A stretch of DNA of 64,000 nt from Bacillota bacterium (GTDB lineage Bacteria > Bacillota > Negativicutes > Sporomusales > Sporomusaceae): positions 1-64,000 of the forward strand of contig JAEZVB010000002.1 in assembly GCA_023443285.1 (NCBI GenBank), written 5' to 3'. Each line of letters starts with the position of its first letter. Position 1 is the first letter of the stretch. The position numbers and the translations under genes are program-made. This document shows, one piece after another, positions 17,395 to 26,250 of this stretch. The notes beneath the pieces were generated by a model, which worked only from the letters and a program-made list of their open reading frames with translations, made no database searches and had not been told where the DNA came from.

Positions 17395-19182
17395 ATGTTT
17401 ACCCGCAGCCTACGCAACCGTTTGGTTGTGTCCTTTTTAGCACTTATTCTTTTTACGCTAATTGCGCTTGGCAGCTATATCTTGTGGTTCTTTTACCGGC
17501 ACAATATAGCCAGCCTCGATGCCGCCATGCTCAACCAGGCGAAGATCATTGAGGAGTTAATCTACCGGGATATGTCTGGCCCCATCCAAAAAGGCCAGAT
17601 TGATGAAAAAGTAAAAGAGCTCAGCTCCCGGATTGATCTTAGGGTAACAATTATTGATACCAGCGGCGTTGTTATTGCTGACTCTCAGCAAAACCCGGCG
17701 CTAATGGAAAACCACCTCGACCGGCCTGAGGTAGCGCAGGCACTTTTCGGCAAAAATGGCTATAGTATTCGGTCAAGTACTACTCAGGATAAGTCCTTGT
17801 TGTATGTATCCACTCCCATTTTTTTCGGTAATGAAATTACCGGGGTTGTCCGGGTGGCCATGCCGCTCGATCATGTTGACGAAGGCTATCGCAAGATTTT
17901 CTCAGCCCTGTTAGTTGCCAGTTTCTTGACCTTCCTTGTGGCTATCGCCTTTAGCCTGGCACTGGCGTATAGGTATACCCGTCCGCTTGATACCATTATC
18001 AATACGGCTAACCAAATTGCTCAGGGTCAGCTAAGCAAACGGGTATTTATTAAAACAGGCGACGAACTGGAAATTTTAGCCCATTCCCTCAACAACCTAA
18101 CCTCCAGTCTGGAAGACAAGGTCAATGATATTGTTGCCCAAAACCATAAGCTAGAGCTCATTCTCCAAAACATGGGCGATGCTGTGATCCTGCTTGACAA
18201 ATTTGGCAATGTGACAACGGTTAACAAAATGGCGATGGCCTCCTTTGGCATTACTGCTAACATGGTGGGACAACACAATATTCAGGTCATTGGCAATAGC
18301 TTATTGAATCAGGCCGCGCAGGATACCCTGCAGTCTAATGAAAGCAGGATTATTGACCTAAAAACCAACATTCACGGAAGAAAACGGATATTTCAGGTAT
18401 TCCTGGCGCCGATTATTGGAGGTGACCAAGCCGGTATCCTAACGGTTTTCCATGATATAACGACCCTCCAAGAAATCCATGACCGCCAGGCTGGTTTTGT
18501 AAGCAATGCCTCCCACGAACTGGCTACACCGCTTACTGCTATTAAAGGCTTTGCTGAAACGCTGCTTGACGGGGCAATAACTGAGCCTGAATTGGGAGAA
18601 AAATTTGTCCGCATTATTTACGATGAAGCAGAGCGCATGCATCGTCTTATTCAGGATTTACTCCAACTGGCAAGACTTGATGCACAGGAATACCGCGAAC
18701 AAATCCAGCTATCACCTGTCGATATTTCAGCGGTACTAACAGCCGCTAAACAGGATATGGCACCGCGCTGGCAGCAAAAAAATTTGAACATTACGCTAGA
18801 ATATCCGCAAGAGCAGCTTTGTGCGCTAGCGCATCCCGACTGGCTCAAACAAGTCGTTGTTAATCTATTGGAAAACAGTATCAAGTATACTCCCGTTCAA
18901 GGCAATATAACCTTAACCTGCTGGTCGGAAAACAATCAGGTTAAGATTTCTGTCACAGATTCAGGCATTGGCATCCCGGCCAAGGATCTGCCGCTAATCT
19001 TTGACCGGTTTTACCGGGTAGACAAGGCTCGTACCCGTTCGGCAGGCGGCACCGGTCTTGGCCTGGCTATTGTCAAGTTTATTGTTGAAATGCTGGGCGG
19101 CCATATTGAGGTTCAAAGTAAAGTTGACGTAGGTACTACATTTACCATAACTCTACCGGGCATAGCAAAACAGTCCAAATAA
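17395..19182 (+). CDS. phoR: Phosphate-regulon-type sensor histidine kinase PhoR
   Basis: The 595-residue membrane kinase has a first transmembrane helix (about 11-33), an extracytoplasmic sensor segment (about 34-168), a second helix (about 170-192), HAMP (about 193-250), a PAS domain (about 258-360), HisKA with the phospho-acceptor His374 in SNASHELATPLTAIKG, and an HATPase domain with NLLENSIKY, DSGIGIP and GGTGLGLAI. The layout is that of PhoR/PnpS kinases that phosphorylate PhoP/PhoB. The start follows AAGGAGG. It faces phoU and pstB convergently instead of lying in an operon with phoP, with a palindromic repeat in between. The kinase family is broad; the pst/pho context decides the name. 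Confidence 0.82.
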   Translation: MFTRSLRNRLVVSFLALILFTLIALGSYILWFFYRHNIASLDAAMLNQAKIIEELIYRDMSGPIQKGQIDEKVKELSSRIDLRVTIIDTSGVVIADSQQNPALMENHLDRPEVAQALFGKNGYSIRSSTTQDKSLLYVSTPIFFGNEITGVVRVAMPLDHVDEGYRKIFSALLVASFLTFLVAIAFSLALAYRYTRPLDTIINTANQIAQGQLSKRVFIKTGDELEILAHSLNNLTSSLEDKVNDIVAQNHKLELILQNMGDAVILLDKFGNVTTVNKMAMASFGITANMVGQHNIQVIGNSLLNQAAQDTLQSNESRIIDLKTNIHGRKRIFQVFLAPIIGGDQAGILTVFHDITTLQEIHDRQAGFVSNASHELATPLTAIKGFAETLLDGAITEPELGEKFVRIIYDEAERMHRLIQDLLQLARLDAQEYREQIQLSPVDISAVLTAAKQDMAPRWQQKNLNITLEYPQEQLCALAHPDWLKQVVVNLLENSIKYTPVQGNITLTCWSENNQVKISVTDSGIGIPAKDLPLIFDRFYRVDKARTRSAGGTGLGLAIVKFIVEMLGGHIEVQSKVDVGTTFTITLPGIAKQSK

Positions 19183-19185
19183 AAA

Positions 19186-19271
19186 ACAAGATTGCTTCGC
19201 GATGCTCGCAATGGCTTAGGCATTCTCTTCCCCGGCCTAAGTTACTGCGAGCATTTGCTTAGCAATCTTGT
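19186..19271. repeat. Palindromic repeat element, copy 1 (probable bidirectional terminator)
   Basis: An 86-bp near-perfect palindrome: ACAAGATTGCT pairs with AGCAATCTTGT at the ends, ATGCTCGCA with TGCGAGCAT in the middle and CTTAGGC with GCCTAAG next to the loop. It lies between the convergent 3' ends of phoR and phoU. The ends match two other elements at 20855 and 32751. Confidence 0.75.
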
Positions 19272-19290
19272 CTGCATTATACATTCTATA

Positions 19291-19947
19291 CTAGTTTTTT
19301 CGCATTCTCTGACCTGTCACCAAATAAATAGTCCATTCCGCAATATTAGTGGCATGATCAGCAATCCGCTCCAAATAGCGGGCGACAAAAATAAGCTGTG
19401 TAGCCTGTGTGATGGTTTTAGGGTCTTCCATCATATACGTTAATAATTCTCTAAATACCTGACTATAGATATTGTCAACCTCATCATCGTTTATACACAC
19501 CTGTTCAGCTAGGCCGATGTCAAGGGTAGTATACGCTTCCAAAGAGTCCTTTAGCATTTTTTGTGACATACTGGCCATACGCGGAATATCAACAAGCGGT
19601 TTTATTAGCGGCTGATTGCTTAAGGCAAGTGCAATTTTAGCGATATCATACGCATGGTCGCCCATTCGTTCCAGATCAGTAGTAATTTTAAGGCCTGTGC
19701 CAATGACTCGTAAATCGCGGGCTATGGGCTGCTGACGGGCAATCAGGACCATACACTTATCTTCAATATCAATTTCCATACGATCAATTTCATCATCATA
19801 ATCCATAACCTTCTGGGCTAATTCATTGTCTTGCTGTGCCAGCGAAGTTACTGCCTCATCAATCGCTTTAGCTACCGCTATGCCCATATTCAACAAGGCC
19901 TGACGCAAAAATGTCAGTTCTTGATCATAACTATGTCTTGTTACCAT
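19291..19947 (-). CDS. phoU: Phosphate transport system regulator PhoU
   Basis: The 218-residue all-helical protein has two PhoU repeats, each with the metal-binding type motif: MDYDDEIDRMEIDIE (about 48-62) with ERMGDHAYDIA (about 92-102), and INDDEVDNIYSQVF (about 150) with ERIADHATNIAEW (about 193-205). PhoU links Pst transporter status to PhoR signalling. The start follows AAAGGAGG, 14 bases after pstB, so the two form an operon under the PhoP box at 20778-20805. A second PhoU-like gene of the DUF47 type is at 56269. Confidence 0.9.
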   Translation of the reverse strand: MVTRHSYDQELTFLRQALLNMGIAVAKAIDEAVTSLAQQDNELAQKVMDYDDEIDRMEIDIEDKCMVLIARQQPIARDLRVIGTGLKITTDLERMGDHAYDIAKIALALSNQPLIKPLVDIPRMASMSQKMLKDSLEAYTTLDIGLAEQVCINDDEVDNIYSQVFRELLTYMMEDPKTITQATQLIFVARYLERIADHATNIAEWTIYLVTGQRMRKN

Positions 19948-19961
19948 TTTGCCATCCTCCT

Positions 19962-20717
19962 TTACCCAAAGCGCCCGGTGATATAATCTTCAGTTCGCTT
20001 ATCCTGTGGACGTGTAAAAATATTGTCTGTTGTATCGTGCTCTACTAAATCGCCATTTAGGAAAAACCCGGTATAATCAGACACCCGTGCTGCCTGCTGC
20101 ATGTTATGAGTAACCATGACAATAGTATATTTTGCTTTGAGTTCAGTCACCAATTCTTCAATCTTCATGGTGGAAATAGGATCAAGCGCTGAACAGGGCT
20201 CATCCATTAACAGCACCTCTGGCTCAACAGCCAGTAAACGGGCAATACACAGCCGTTGCTGCTGTCCGCCAGACAGTCCCATGGCCGAGGTATGCAGACG
20301 GTCTTTGACCTCGTCCCAGAGCGCCGATCCAGTCAAGCTTTTTTCGACAACTTCGTCAAGCATTGCCCGGTTGGACTGCCCATGAATGCGCGGCCCGTAG
20401 GCAATATTATCATAAATGGACATGGGAAAGGGATTCGGCCGCTGGAAAACCATGCCTACCCGTTTTCGCAGCATTACTGTATCAATTTTCGGGTGATAGA
20501 TATTCTCGCCGTCAAGCAATACCTCGCCCTCGATTTTTACACTCTCAATCAAATCATTCATGCGGTTAAGGGTTTTGAGAAAAGTAGACTTACCGCAACC
20601 AGACGGGCCAATTAAGGCCAACACACCATTTTCCGCAATATCAATCGAAACCTTCTTCAATGCCAAGGCTTCACCATAATACAGTTTCAACTTATTTACC
20701 TGAATTTTATATCTCAT
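19962..20717 (-). CDS. pstB: Phosphate ABC transporter ATP-binding protein PstB
   Basis: The 251-residue ATPase has Walker A GPSGCGKSTFLKTLNRMNDL, the Q-loop in VGMVFQRPNPFPMS, signature LSGGQQQRL, Walker B LLMDEPCSALDP and the H-loop MVTHNMQQAARVSD, all typical of PstB. The ATG at 20717 is chosen because AGGAGG lies at 20729-20734 and the length fits the family; a longer frame to 20786 would run through the promoter. The permease and binding-protein genes pstS, pstC and pstA are not next to it, which is unusual. Expression is likely induced by PhoP through three upstream repeats. Confidence 0.93.
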   Translation of the reverse strand: MRYKIQVNKLKLYYGEALALKKVSIDIAENGVLALIGPSGCGKSTFLKTLNRMNDLIESVKIEGEVLLDGENIYHPKIDTVMLRKRVGMVFQRPNPFPMSIYDNIAYGPRIHGQSNRAMLDEVVEKSLTGSALWDEVKDRLHTSAMGLSGGQQQRLCIARLLAVEPEVLLMDEPCSALDPISTMKIEELVTELKAKYTIVMVTHNMQQAARVSDYTGFFLNGDLVEHDTTDNIFTRPQDKRTEDYITGRFG

Positions 20718-20750
20718 AAGACAGTTAGCCTCCTGTTGGTTCTCATATGC

Positions 20751-20805
20751 ACTATAACACAAAAACTGCAGGCCGATTGTTAACATCCTGTTAAGATTTT
20801 GTGAA
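20751..20805 (-). promoter_or_regulatory. PhoP box and -10 element of pstB-phoU
   Basis: On the minus strand three direct repeats occur with exact 11-bp period: TTCACA (20800-20805), TTAACA (20789-20794) and TTAACA (20778-20783), each separated by five bases. This is the Bacillus-type PhoP-box pattern. A -10 element TATAGT (20751-20756) follows 21 bases after the last repeat, placing the transcript start about 30 bases before the pstB ATG. Confidence 0.82.
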
Positions 20806-20854
20806 CTCTAGTAAGACTCCTAATGTTCAGTTTAGTTATCAGCTATAGCAGAAA

Positions 20855-20938
20855 GCGAGATTGCTTCACTTCATCGCAATAACATGAGGGAAATACCTTA
20901 CCCTCATCGTCAATGCAAATGTAGTGTAGCAATCTCGC
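20855..20938. repeat. Palindromic repeat element, copy 2
   Basis: An 84-bp palindrome: GCGAGATTGCT pairs with AGCAATCTCGC, and ATGAGGG with CCCTCAT around a short A/T loop. It lies between the phoP 3' end and the PhoP box of pstB and may end transcription from phoP. Ends match the elements at 19186 and 32751. Confidence 0.75.
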
Positions 20939-21021
20939 CTTTATTAATTTTAATATATAATTAACATCTTAACTCACAGCTAATCTGGCAATAACTAATG
21001 CCCTATTACCACGACTACAGC

Positions 21022-21723
21022 CTACTCTTCAGACAAATCCTTAAAGCGGTACCCCACTCCCCGCACGGTTTCTACGGCTTCTGCTACTTCATTTTCTTGA
21101 GCCAATTTAACACGAAGATGCCGAACATGTACATCGACAGTTCTAGTGTCCCCAAAATACTCGTAGCCCCAAACCTTTTCCAACAGTTGCTCTCTAGTAA
21201 ATACTTTCCCGGTATTAGTTACAAACAACTTAAGCATCTCATATTCCTTAGGAGTAAGTTCCAGCTTGGTGGCACCTAAATAGGCTTCATAGCGGCTAAA
21301 ATTTAGTCTCAGCTTGCCAACAACCAATTCGCCCTCGACTGCGCTTTCTTTATTGCTGCGCCTTAAGACGGCTTTAATTCTGGCCAACAGTTCGCGTGGG
21401 CTAAACGGCTTAGTCAAGTAATCGTCTGCCCCTAACTCCAGACCAATTACTTTATCGATTTCCTCATTTTTGGCGGTAAGCATAATAATGGGAATGGCGG
21501 CGGTTTCCCGGGAGTTTTTTACAATCCGGCATACTTCCAGACCATCCATACCTGGCAGCATAAGGTCAAGCACAATCAGCTCCGGCTTTTGAGTTTTGGC
21601 AATAGTAATAGCTGACTGCCCATCATCAGCCTCAATGACCTTGTAGCCTGACTTTTCCAGGTTAAATTTTAAAAGTTCACGAATATTACATTCATCATCT
21701 ACTATCAAAATCTTACCTGTCAT
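21022..21723 (-). CDS. phoP: Response regulator PhoP (OmpR/PhoB family)
   Basis: The 233-residue regulator has a receiver domain (1-120) with DDE acidic pocket, phospho-acceptor Asp53 in VLDLMLPGMDG, the switch T in IIMLTA and the lysine in DDYLTKPFSPRELLARI, followed by a winged helix (about 130-228) with ELTPKEYEMLKLF, VFTREQLLEKVWGYEYFGD and TVDVHVRHLR. The sequence matches the PhoP/PhoB type that binds TTAACA repeats, as found before pstB and before the Pit operon. It is transcribed away from phoR, so kinase and regulator are not in one operon here. The ATG at 21723 follows GAGGAG. Confidence 0.88.
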   Translation of the reverse strand: MTGKILIVDDECNIRELLKFNLEKSGYKVIEADDGQSAITIAKTQKPELIVLDLMLPGMDGLEVCRIVKNSRETAAIPIIMLTAKNEEIDKVIGLELGADDYLTKPFSPRELLARIKAVLRRSNKESAVEGELVVGKLRLNFSRYEAYLGATKLELTPKEYEMLKLFVTNTGKVFTREQLLEKVWGYEYFGDTRTVDVHVRHLRVKLAQENEVAEAVETVRGVGYRFKDLSEE

Positions 21724-21820
21724 AAAAACTTGCTCTCCTCATTACTGACTACCACGCCACTATCGCAATCCTGAAGCAATTCGGCCTCCGGTAGTATATT
21801 TCTTTTTAAAATGTAAGCAA

Positions 21821-21847
21821 AAACCAGGTTTTTAAAAAACCTGGTTT
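21821..21847. terminator. Terminator after the HU gene
   Basis: AAACCAGGTTTTT pairs with AAAAACCTGGTTT almost without a loop; the stem carries its own A/T tracts and would work in both directions. It lies 27 bases past the HU stop. Confidence 0.75.
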
Positions 21848-21873
21848 ATCGTAGCTCTGTTAACTTTAGCTTC

Positions 21874-22149
21874 TTAGGCGTTTACAGTATCTTTCAAACC
21901 CTTACCAGCTTTGAACACTGGGTTTTTAGAAGCCGGAATAGTGATCTCTTTGCCAGTTTGCGGATTACGTCCTTTACGTGCCTCGCGAGTCTTGACTTCA
22001 AAAGTACCAAATCCAATAATCTGTACTTTATCCTCTTTGGCCAGGGCTTCTTCAATAGCGGCGAATACAGAGTTAATCGCTTTCTCAGCATCCTTTTGAG
22101 TCATATCAGCCTTTTGGGCTACTGCTTTTACCAAATCAGTTTTGTTCAC
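21874..22149 (-). CDS. hup: HU family DNA-binding protein
   Basis: The 91-residue protein matches HU: MNKTDLVKAVAQKADMTQKD, VQIIGFGTFEVKTREARKGR, NPQTGKEITIPASKNPVFK, with the proline of the DNA-intercalating arm. HU dimers bend and compact DNA. The start is GTG at 22149 behind GGGGGGA. Its own terminator follows. It stands next to mazG, as the Bacillus mazG-type gene is followed by other small genes. Confidence 0.95.
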   Translation of the reverse strand: MNKTDLVKAVAQKADMTQKDAEKAINSVFAAIEEALAKEDKVQIIGFGTFEVKTREARKGRNPQTGKEITIPASKNPVFKAGKGLKDTVNA

Positions 22150-22242
22150 AATCGTGTCCCCCCAACGTAATCGATTACGATTAGCTTAATTCGCTATGTA
22201 TCTTTTTATTCCTGCTATTTATAAAAATTTTGGTAAAAAACC

Positions 22243-23712
22243 TCACTTTTGAGGTTCTTGCTGCTTAGCTTCTTCCCAAAACACATCAAGTTCTGCTAAA
22301 TTCAAGTCACTCCAGGCCTTTTTCTGCTCTTCGAGCTTAGTCTCAATATAGTTAAACCGCCGCCGGAATTTATTATTTGTCCGATTAAGTGCCGCTTCGG
22401 GATCAATGCCCATAAACCTAGCTAAATTAACAACGGCAAAAAGCACATCTCCTAACTCGTCTTCGGTTTTCTCAGCCCTCTGAGCCTCGGGTAGTGCAGC
22501 GGCTTCTCTTAGCTCACCTAGTTCTTCTGTAACCTTGTCCCACACAGGAGCAATATCTTCCCAATCGAAACCTACTTTGGCCGCCTTTGCCTGAAGTTTG
22601 TAAGCCGCCATAAGAGTAGGCAGCCCGACAGGAATACCGTCAAGGACTCCAGGCCTTTCGCCCGGCTTTTCGCGGCGTTTAATCTGCTCCCAATTAACAA
22701 CAACCTCAGCCGCATCACGCACAGTTATATCTCCAAAAACATGCGGGTGACGGCGTATCATTTTCTCGGTAACTGTATCTACCACATCCTGCATGGTAAA
22801 TTCGCCGCTTTCTTCAGCAATGCGGGCATGAAAAATAATTTGCAGCAATAAATCGCCCAGTTCTTCACATAATTTGACGCTGTCGGCCAGATCAATGGCT
22901 TCCAACACTTCGTACACTTCTTCTACAATATAACGGCGCAAACTAGGATGGGTCTGCTCAATATCCCAGACGCAGCCGCCTGATCCGCGCAGGCGCGCCA
23001 TCACCTGAGCCACCGGGTCAAGCGAAAATACCTTACTGCGAGCTGGCCTAGGTGCCACATACACACTAGTAAGATGGTCAATACCGTCAAGGCGGTCAAG
23101 TTCAAACAGCATTACCTTAGTTATCTGTTCTTCTGGCAAACCCAAGTGGCGAACAACAGTCACCTGGTATTCATCGCCATAATATTCCATCAGTGCCAGT
23201 TTTGCATCTGATGCCACTTGGCGGCTGTATACCTGGGTAATAATTAGGCCTGTCTCAAGCTCAGGCGGTAATTGGGATAGATCAGCTGCATCTAAAATGG
23301 TGACGCCGTTGATTGGATCTACACCAAGTCTTGTATATAACACCTCTAAAAAGCTCATGGCCGGAATAACCACAAGGTCTATCCCGGCATCTTTAGCCTG
23401 CGAGCAAATTAATTCAACCGTTTTTTCCGCCACCAGCGGACTGCCGGGCACGGCATATACAATATCCTGCTCGCGTTTTGCCATTTCCAGCACGGCAGTA
23501 GCAATCTGCTGGTACAGGCTGCCGAAATCTTCGGCCTGTTCATACAGGTAGTCAAAGCTGGTAAAACTAACGCCATGCGTCTTAAGAGCAGCCACGCAGG
23601 GATGCTTGGCTGTACGAAGCAGCACAGTCTTGCCGCTAGTGAGTAGTTCCCAGGTCTCCAGCGTAATGTGTTTAAAGCTGCCAGGACCAAGCCCAGCAAT
23701 AATAATTCCCAT
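22243..23712 (-). CDS. mazG: SAM-methylase-fold/MazG nucleotide pyrophosphohydrolase fusion (YabN type)
   Basis: The 489-residue protein joins an N-terminal tetrapyrrole-methylase-type domain (about 1-225, GLGPGSFKHITLETWELL, VYAVPGSPLVAEKTV) with a MazG domain (about 240-480). The MazG part shows CVWDIEQTHPSLRRYIVEE, the metal-binding EVYEVLEAID and EELGDLLLQI, and a second repeat with EELGELRE and EDELGDVLFAVVNLARFM. MazG enzymes hydrolyse NTPs to NMPs. In Bacillus the fused YabN stands just after spoVB and in the same sporulation-linked run, as here, where only three bases separate the genes. The function of the methylase-like half is unclear. Confidence 0.9.
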   Translation of the reverse strand: MGIIIAGLGPGSFKHITLETWELLTSGKTVLLRTAKHPCVAALKTHGVSFTSFDYLYEQAEDFGSLYQQIATAVLEMAKREQDIVYAVPGSPLVAEKTVELICSQAKDAGIDLVVIPAMSFLEVLYTRLGVDPINGVTILDAADLSQLPPELETGLIITQVYSRQVASDAKLALMEYYGDEYQVTVVRHLGLPEEQITKVMLFELDRLDGIDHLTSVYVAPRPARSKVFSLDPVAQVMARLRGSGGCVWDIEQTHPSLRRYIVEEVYEVLEAIDLADSVKLCEELGDLLLQIIFHARIAEESGEFTMQDVVDTVTEKMIRRHPHVFGDITVRDAAEVVVNWEQIKRREKPGERPGVLDGIPVGLPTLMAAYKLQAKAAKVGFDWEDIAPVWDKVTEELGELREAAALPEAQRAEKTEDELGDVLFAVVNLARFMGIDPEAALNRTNNKFRRRFNYIETKLEEQKKAWSDLNLAELDVFWEEAKQQEPQK

Positions 23713-23715
23713 AGT

Positions 23716-25338
23716 TTATCGCCTCAACAGTCTTAATTTCGTTAGAACAGCCGCCATCTGTTGGCCAACCCGTGGTATTTGTTCAACATCATGGGTCGCA
23801 ACCCCGCCAACCAGTAAAATGACTATACCAAATACGCCTCCGCCAACTGCAATGGCACCTAAAACCGACATACTATTATGGAGTGTTTGGCTCATAAGGG
23901 CATCATAGCTTAGTAACACAATAGCCGCCATAACACCAGAGGCCACAATCGTTTTGAAGGTATCTTTAATAGGAATGCTAAAACCAACATAGCGGTAGAC
24001 AAAAACCATATTTAAAAGTGCGGCTACGCCAAAATCAGCAACCGTAGCCCATGCCGCCCCCATAATACCTAAAGCAGGCATGGCTGTAAGCACCCAGCTC
24101 ATAATAATTTTTACCACCGCAGACACGCCCATATTAATAACAGGAATAGCCGTATGACCTAATCCCTGCAATACACCGGTTGTAACCTGATGCACCCCGA
24201 GAAGAACAATGCCAACTGCCAAAATAGCGATCGATGTACCGGCATTCGGTGTTCCATAAAGCATCAAAGAAATAGGTGTCGCCAGCAAACACAATCCCAC
24301 GAAGCTGGGGATAGTAATTAGGTTGGATATCCGCATAGCTGTGGCTATCCGCTGATAAATCAGTTGTTTATTGCCAAGAGTATAAGCCTCCGACACAGCT
24401 GGCACCAAACTGGCAGCAAGTGATGCTGTCAAAATGGTTGCCAAATTAACAAGCGGTACCGCCATACCGGTAAGATAGCCAAATAACTCGGTAGCCTGCT
24501 CTACCGTGTAACCGGCCACTTCTAATCTGGCCGGAACAATTAAAAGATCAATATTCGAAACTACCGGCAACATGATATTTGCTAGTGATACCGGTAGGGC
24601 CAGCTTCACAATGCGGCTAATAATGCTAACACTGGATTCCTGCGCAAGCTGAGGCTGGGTTTCCATTTTATGCTTAAACCCGGGTTTGTGTCGCCAATAA
24701 AAATATAACAATACCAATAACCCGGCAACCGCCCCAGGTCCAGCGCCAAAACTTGCCCCGGCCGCCGCAAACTCCAAACCATGCGGTAGCAGGATATAAG
24801 CAAAAGCAATCATGGTGACAACCCGAAAAAGCTGCTCAAAAATCTGAGAAACCGCGGTAGGTGTCATCATTTGCAGACCCTGAAAATAGCCTCGGTAGCT
24901 AGACAATACAGTAACAAAGAAAATAGCAGGAGCCAATGCAGCAATAGCGTAATACGCGCGGGCATCACGAACAAAATGGTGTTCAATCAGCCAACCGGCA
25001 CCATAATACAGCAAGAAAGTAAACACAATACCGGTAGCCGCCAGTACTCCCAATGAAATACGAAAAACACGGTTTGCACCGCGGTAATCGCTGCGAGCCA
25101 GTTTTTCCGCTACAATAATAGATATAGCCACCGGAATACCGGCTGATGAAACACTAAGTGCTAACAGGTAAATAGGATATGCCATCTGATACAGGCCTAC
25201 CCCTTCGCCCCCTAACAGTCGGGACAACAAAATGCGGTTAACTGAGCCGATAATTTTAACAACAATACCGGCTATCGTTAATATTAACGCCCCTTTTAAA
25301 AATGTATCTTTGCTCAATACTGAGTCATTCCTCTCCAT
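23716..25338 (-). CDS. spoVB: Stage V sporulation protein B / lipid flippase (MOP family)
   Basis: The 540-residue protein has about 14 hydrophobic segments and the SpoVB/MurJ-like start LILTIAGIVVKIIGSVNRILL, SRLLGGEGVGLYQMAYPIY, and PTAVSQIFEQLFRVVTMI. Members flip polysaccharide or lipid-II precursors; SpoVB is needed for spore cortex formation in Bacillus. Its position between spoVT and mazG matches Bacillus yabM, which is of the same family; the separate spoVB of Bacillus is a close relative, so the exact equivalent is uncertain. Confidence 0.85.
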   Translation of the reverse strand: MERNDSVLSKDTFLKGALILTIAGIVVKIIGSVNRILLSRLLGGEGVGLYQMAYPIYLLALSVSSAGIPVAISIIVAEKLARSDYRGANRVFRISLGVLAATGIVFTFLLYYGAGWLIEHHFVRDARAYYAIAALAPAIFFVTVLSSYRGYFQGLQMMTPTAVSQIFEQLFRVVTMIAFAYILLPHGLEFAAAGASFGAGPGAVAGLLVLLYFYWRHKPGFKHKMETQPQLAQESSVSIISRIVKLALPVSLANIMLPVVSNIDLLIVPARLEVAGYTVEQATELFGYLTGMAVPLVNLATILTASLAASLVPAVSEAYTLGNKQLIYQRIATAMRISNLITIPSFVGLCLLATPISLMLYGTPNAGTSIAILAVGIVLLGVHQVTTGVLQGLGHTAIPVINMGVSAVVKIIMSWVLTAMPALGIMGAAWATVADFGVAALLNMVFVYRYVGFSIPIKDTFKTIVASGVMAAIVLLSYDALMSQTLHNSMSVLGAIAVGGGVFGIVILLVGGVATHDVEQIPRVGQQMAAVLTKLRLLRR

Positions 25339-25423
25339 ATCTGGTCTATTTGACCGCCTTTACTATTATAGCAAAATCTCCCTGCCAATTAAACAATATA
25401 TATAAATGTATAAGCACAATATA

Positions 25424-25464
25424 AAAGTAGCGAACTTAACAGCATTGTTATTGTCCGCTACTTA
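25424..25464 (-). terminator. Terminator after spoVT
   Basis: On the minus strand AAGTAGCGGAC pairs with GTTCGCTACTT (one mismatch) with an inner AACA/TGTT pair, followed by a TTTTATATT tract. It lies about 30 bases past the spoVT stop. Confidence 0.7.
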
Positions 25465-25491
25465 CACCACTAATGCATTGTTGTGCTTCTG

Positions 25492-26064
25492 TTATTGAGT
25501 CATTTGTTTTGCCAAAAATCCTGCTGCTGTTTCGGCTAGTTTAACCTCCATATCGGCCATTTGCACTCCCGGTTCCTTGGAGCAAATAATTACTGCGCCA
25601 ATCGCGTCTCCCTCCACAATAATCGGGGCAATGACTTCTGATGTAAACTTGCAGGTTTCATCATCATCCTCGCATTGGGCAGCACAACCTTGACAGTGTT
25701 TATACTCACCAGGGTTGCTGATTAAAACAGCCTTGCGCTCCTCCATTACCTTTTCTACCGCCGGACCAAGCGGCTTGCTCAAAAACTCTTTTTTGGAGGC
25801 ACCTGCAACCGCGACAACATTGTCACGATCTGCAATGAGTATAATATGGCCAATAGCCTCAAACAGAGAGTCCGCATATTCTTTTGCAAAGTCCCCTAAC
25901 TCACCGACCGGAGAGTATTTTTTGAGGATAACCTCACCCTCGCGGTCAACATATATTTCCAGAGGATCGCCTTCACGGATTCGAAGAGTGCGTCTGATTT
26001 CTTTGGGTATTACAACCCGGCCTAAATCATCAATTCTGCGTACAATTCCGGTTGCCTTCACCAT
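25492..26064 (-). CDS. spoVT: Stage V sporulation protein T
   Basis: The 190-residue protein has an N-terminal AbrB swapped-hairpin domain (about 1-50: MVKATGIVRRIDDLGRVVIP, RIREGDPLEIYVDREGEVI) and a C-terminal GAF-like domain (about 55-185) with a CQGCAAQCEDDDETC cysteine group. The sequence is close to Bacillus SpoVT, a forespore regulator that tunes sigma-G genes. It lies between mfd and spoVB as in Bacillus. A terminator follows. Confidence 0.93.
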   Translation of the reverse strand: MVKATGIVRRIDDLGRVVIPKEIRRTLRIREGDPLEIYVDREGEVILKKYSPVGELGDFAKEYADSLFEAIGHIILIADRDNVVAVAGASKKEFLSKPLGPAVEKVMEERKAVLISNPGEYKHCQGCAAQCEDDDETCKFTSEVIAPIIVEGDAIGAVIICSKEPGVQMADMEVKLAETAAGFLAKQMTQ

Positions 26065-26250
26065 TATCCCCCTTTCTACAGCTTTAGCAGACTAGATTAC
26101 ATTCGAAACATTTGAAGAAAAGATCGAATCATGCACGGCAAATTCAAGGGCATCTAGTAAATATCTTACTCTTTCATTGATAGTAGTATATATCCAGGTA
26201 CTGTGTTTTATTCATTTTTCCGGTCATAAAACCAGCTCATAAATTGTTAT

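Noticed and set aside
17165..17440. A 91-codon plus-strand frame before phoR
   Set aside because: It overlaps the phoR start out of frame, lacks a ribosome site and its composition is not protein-like.
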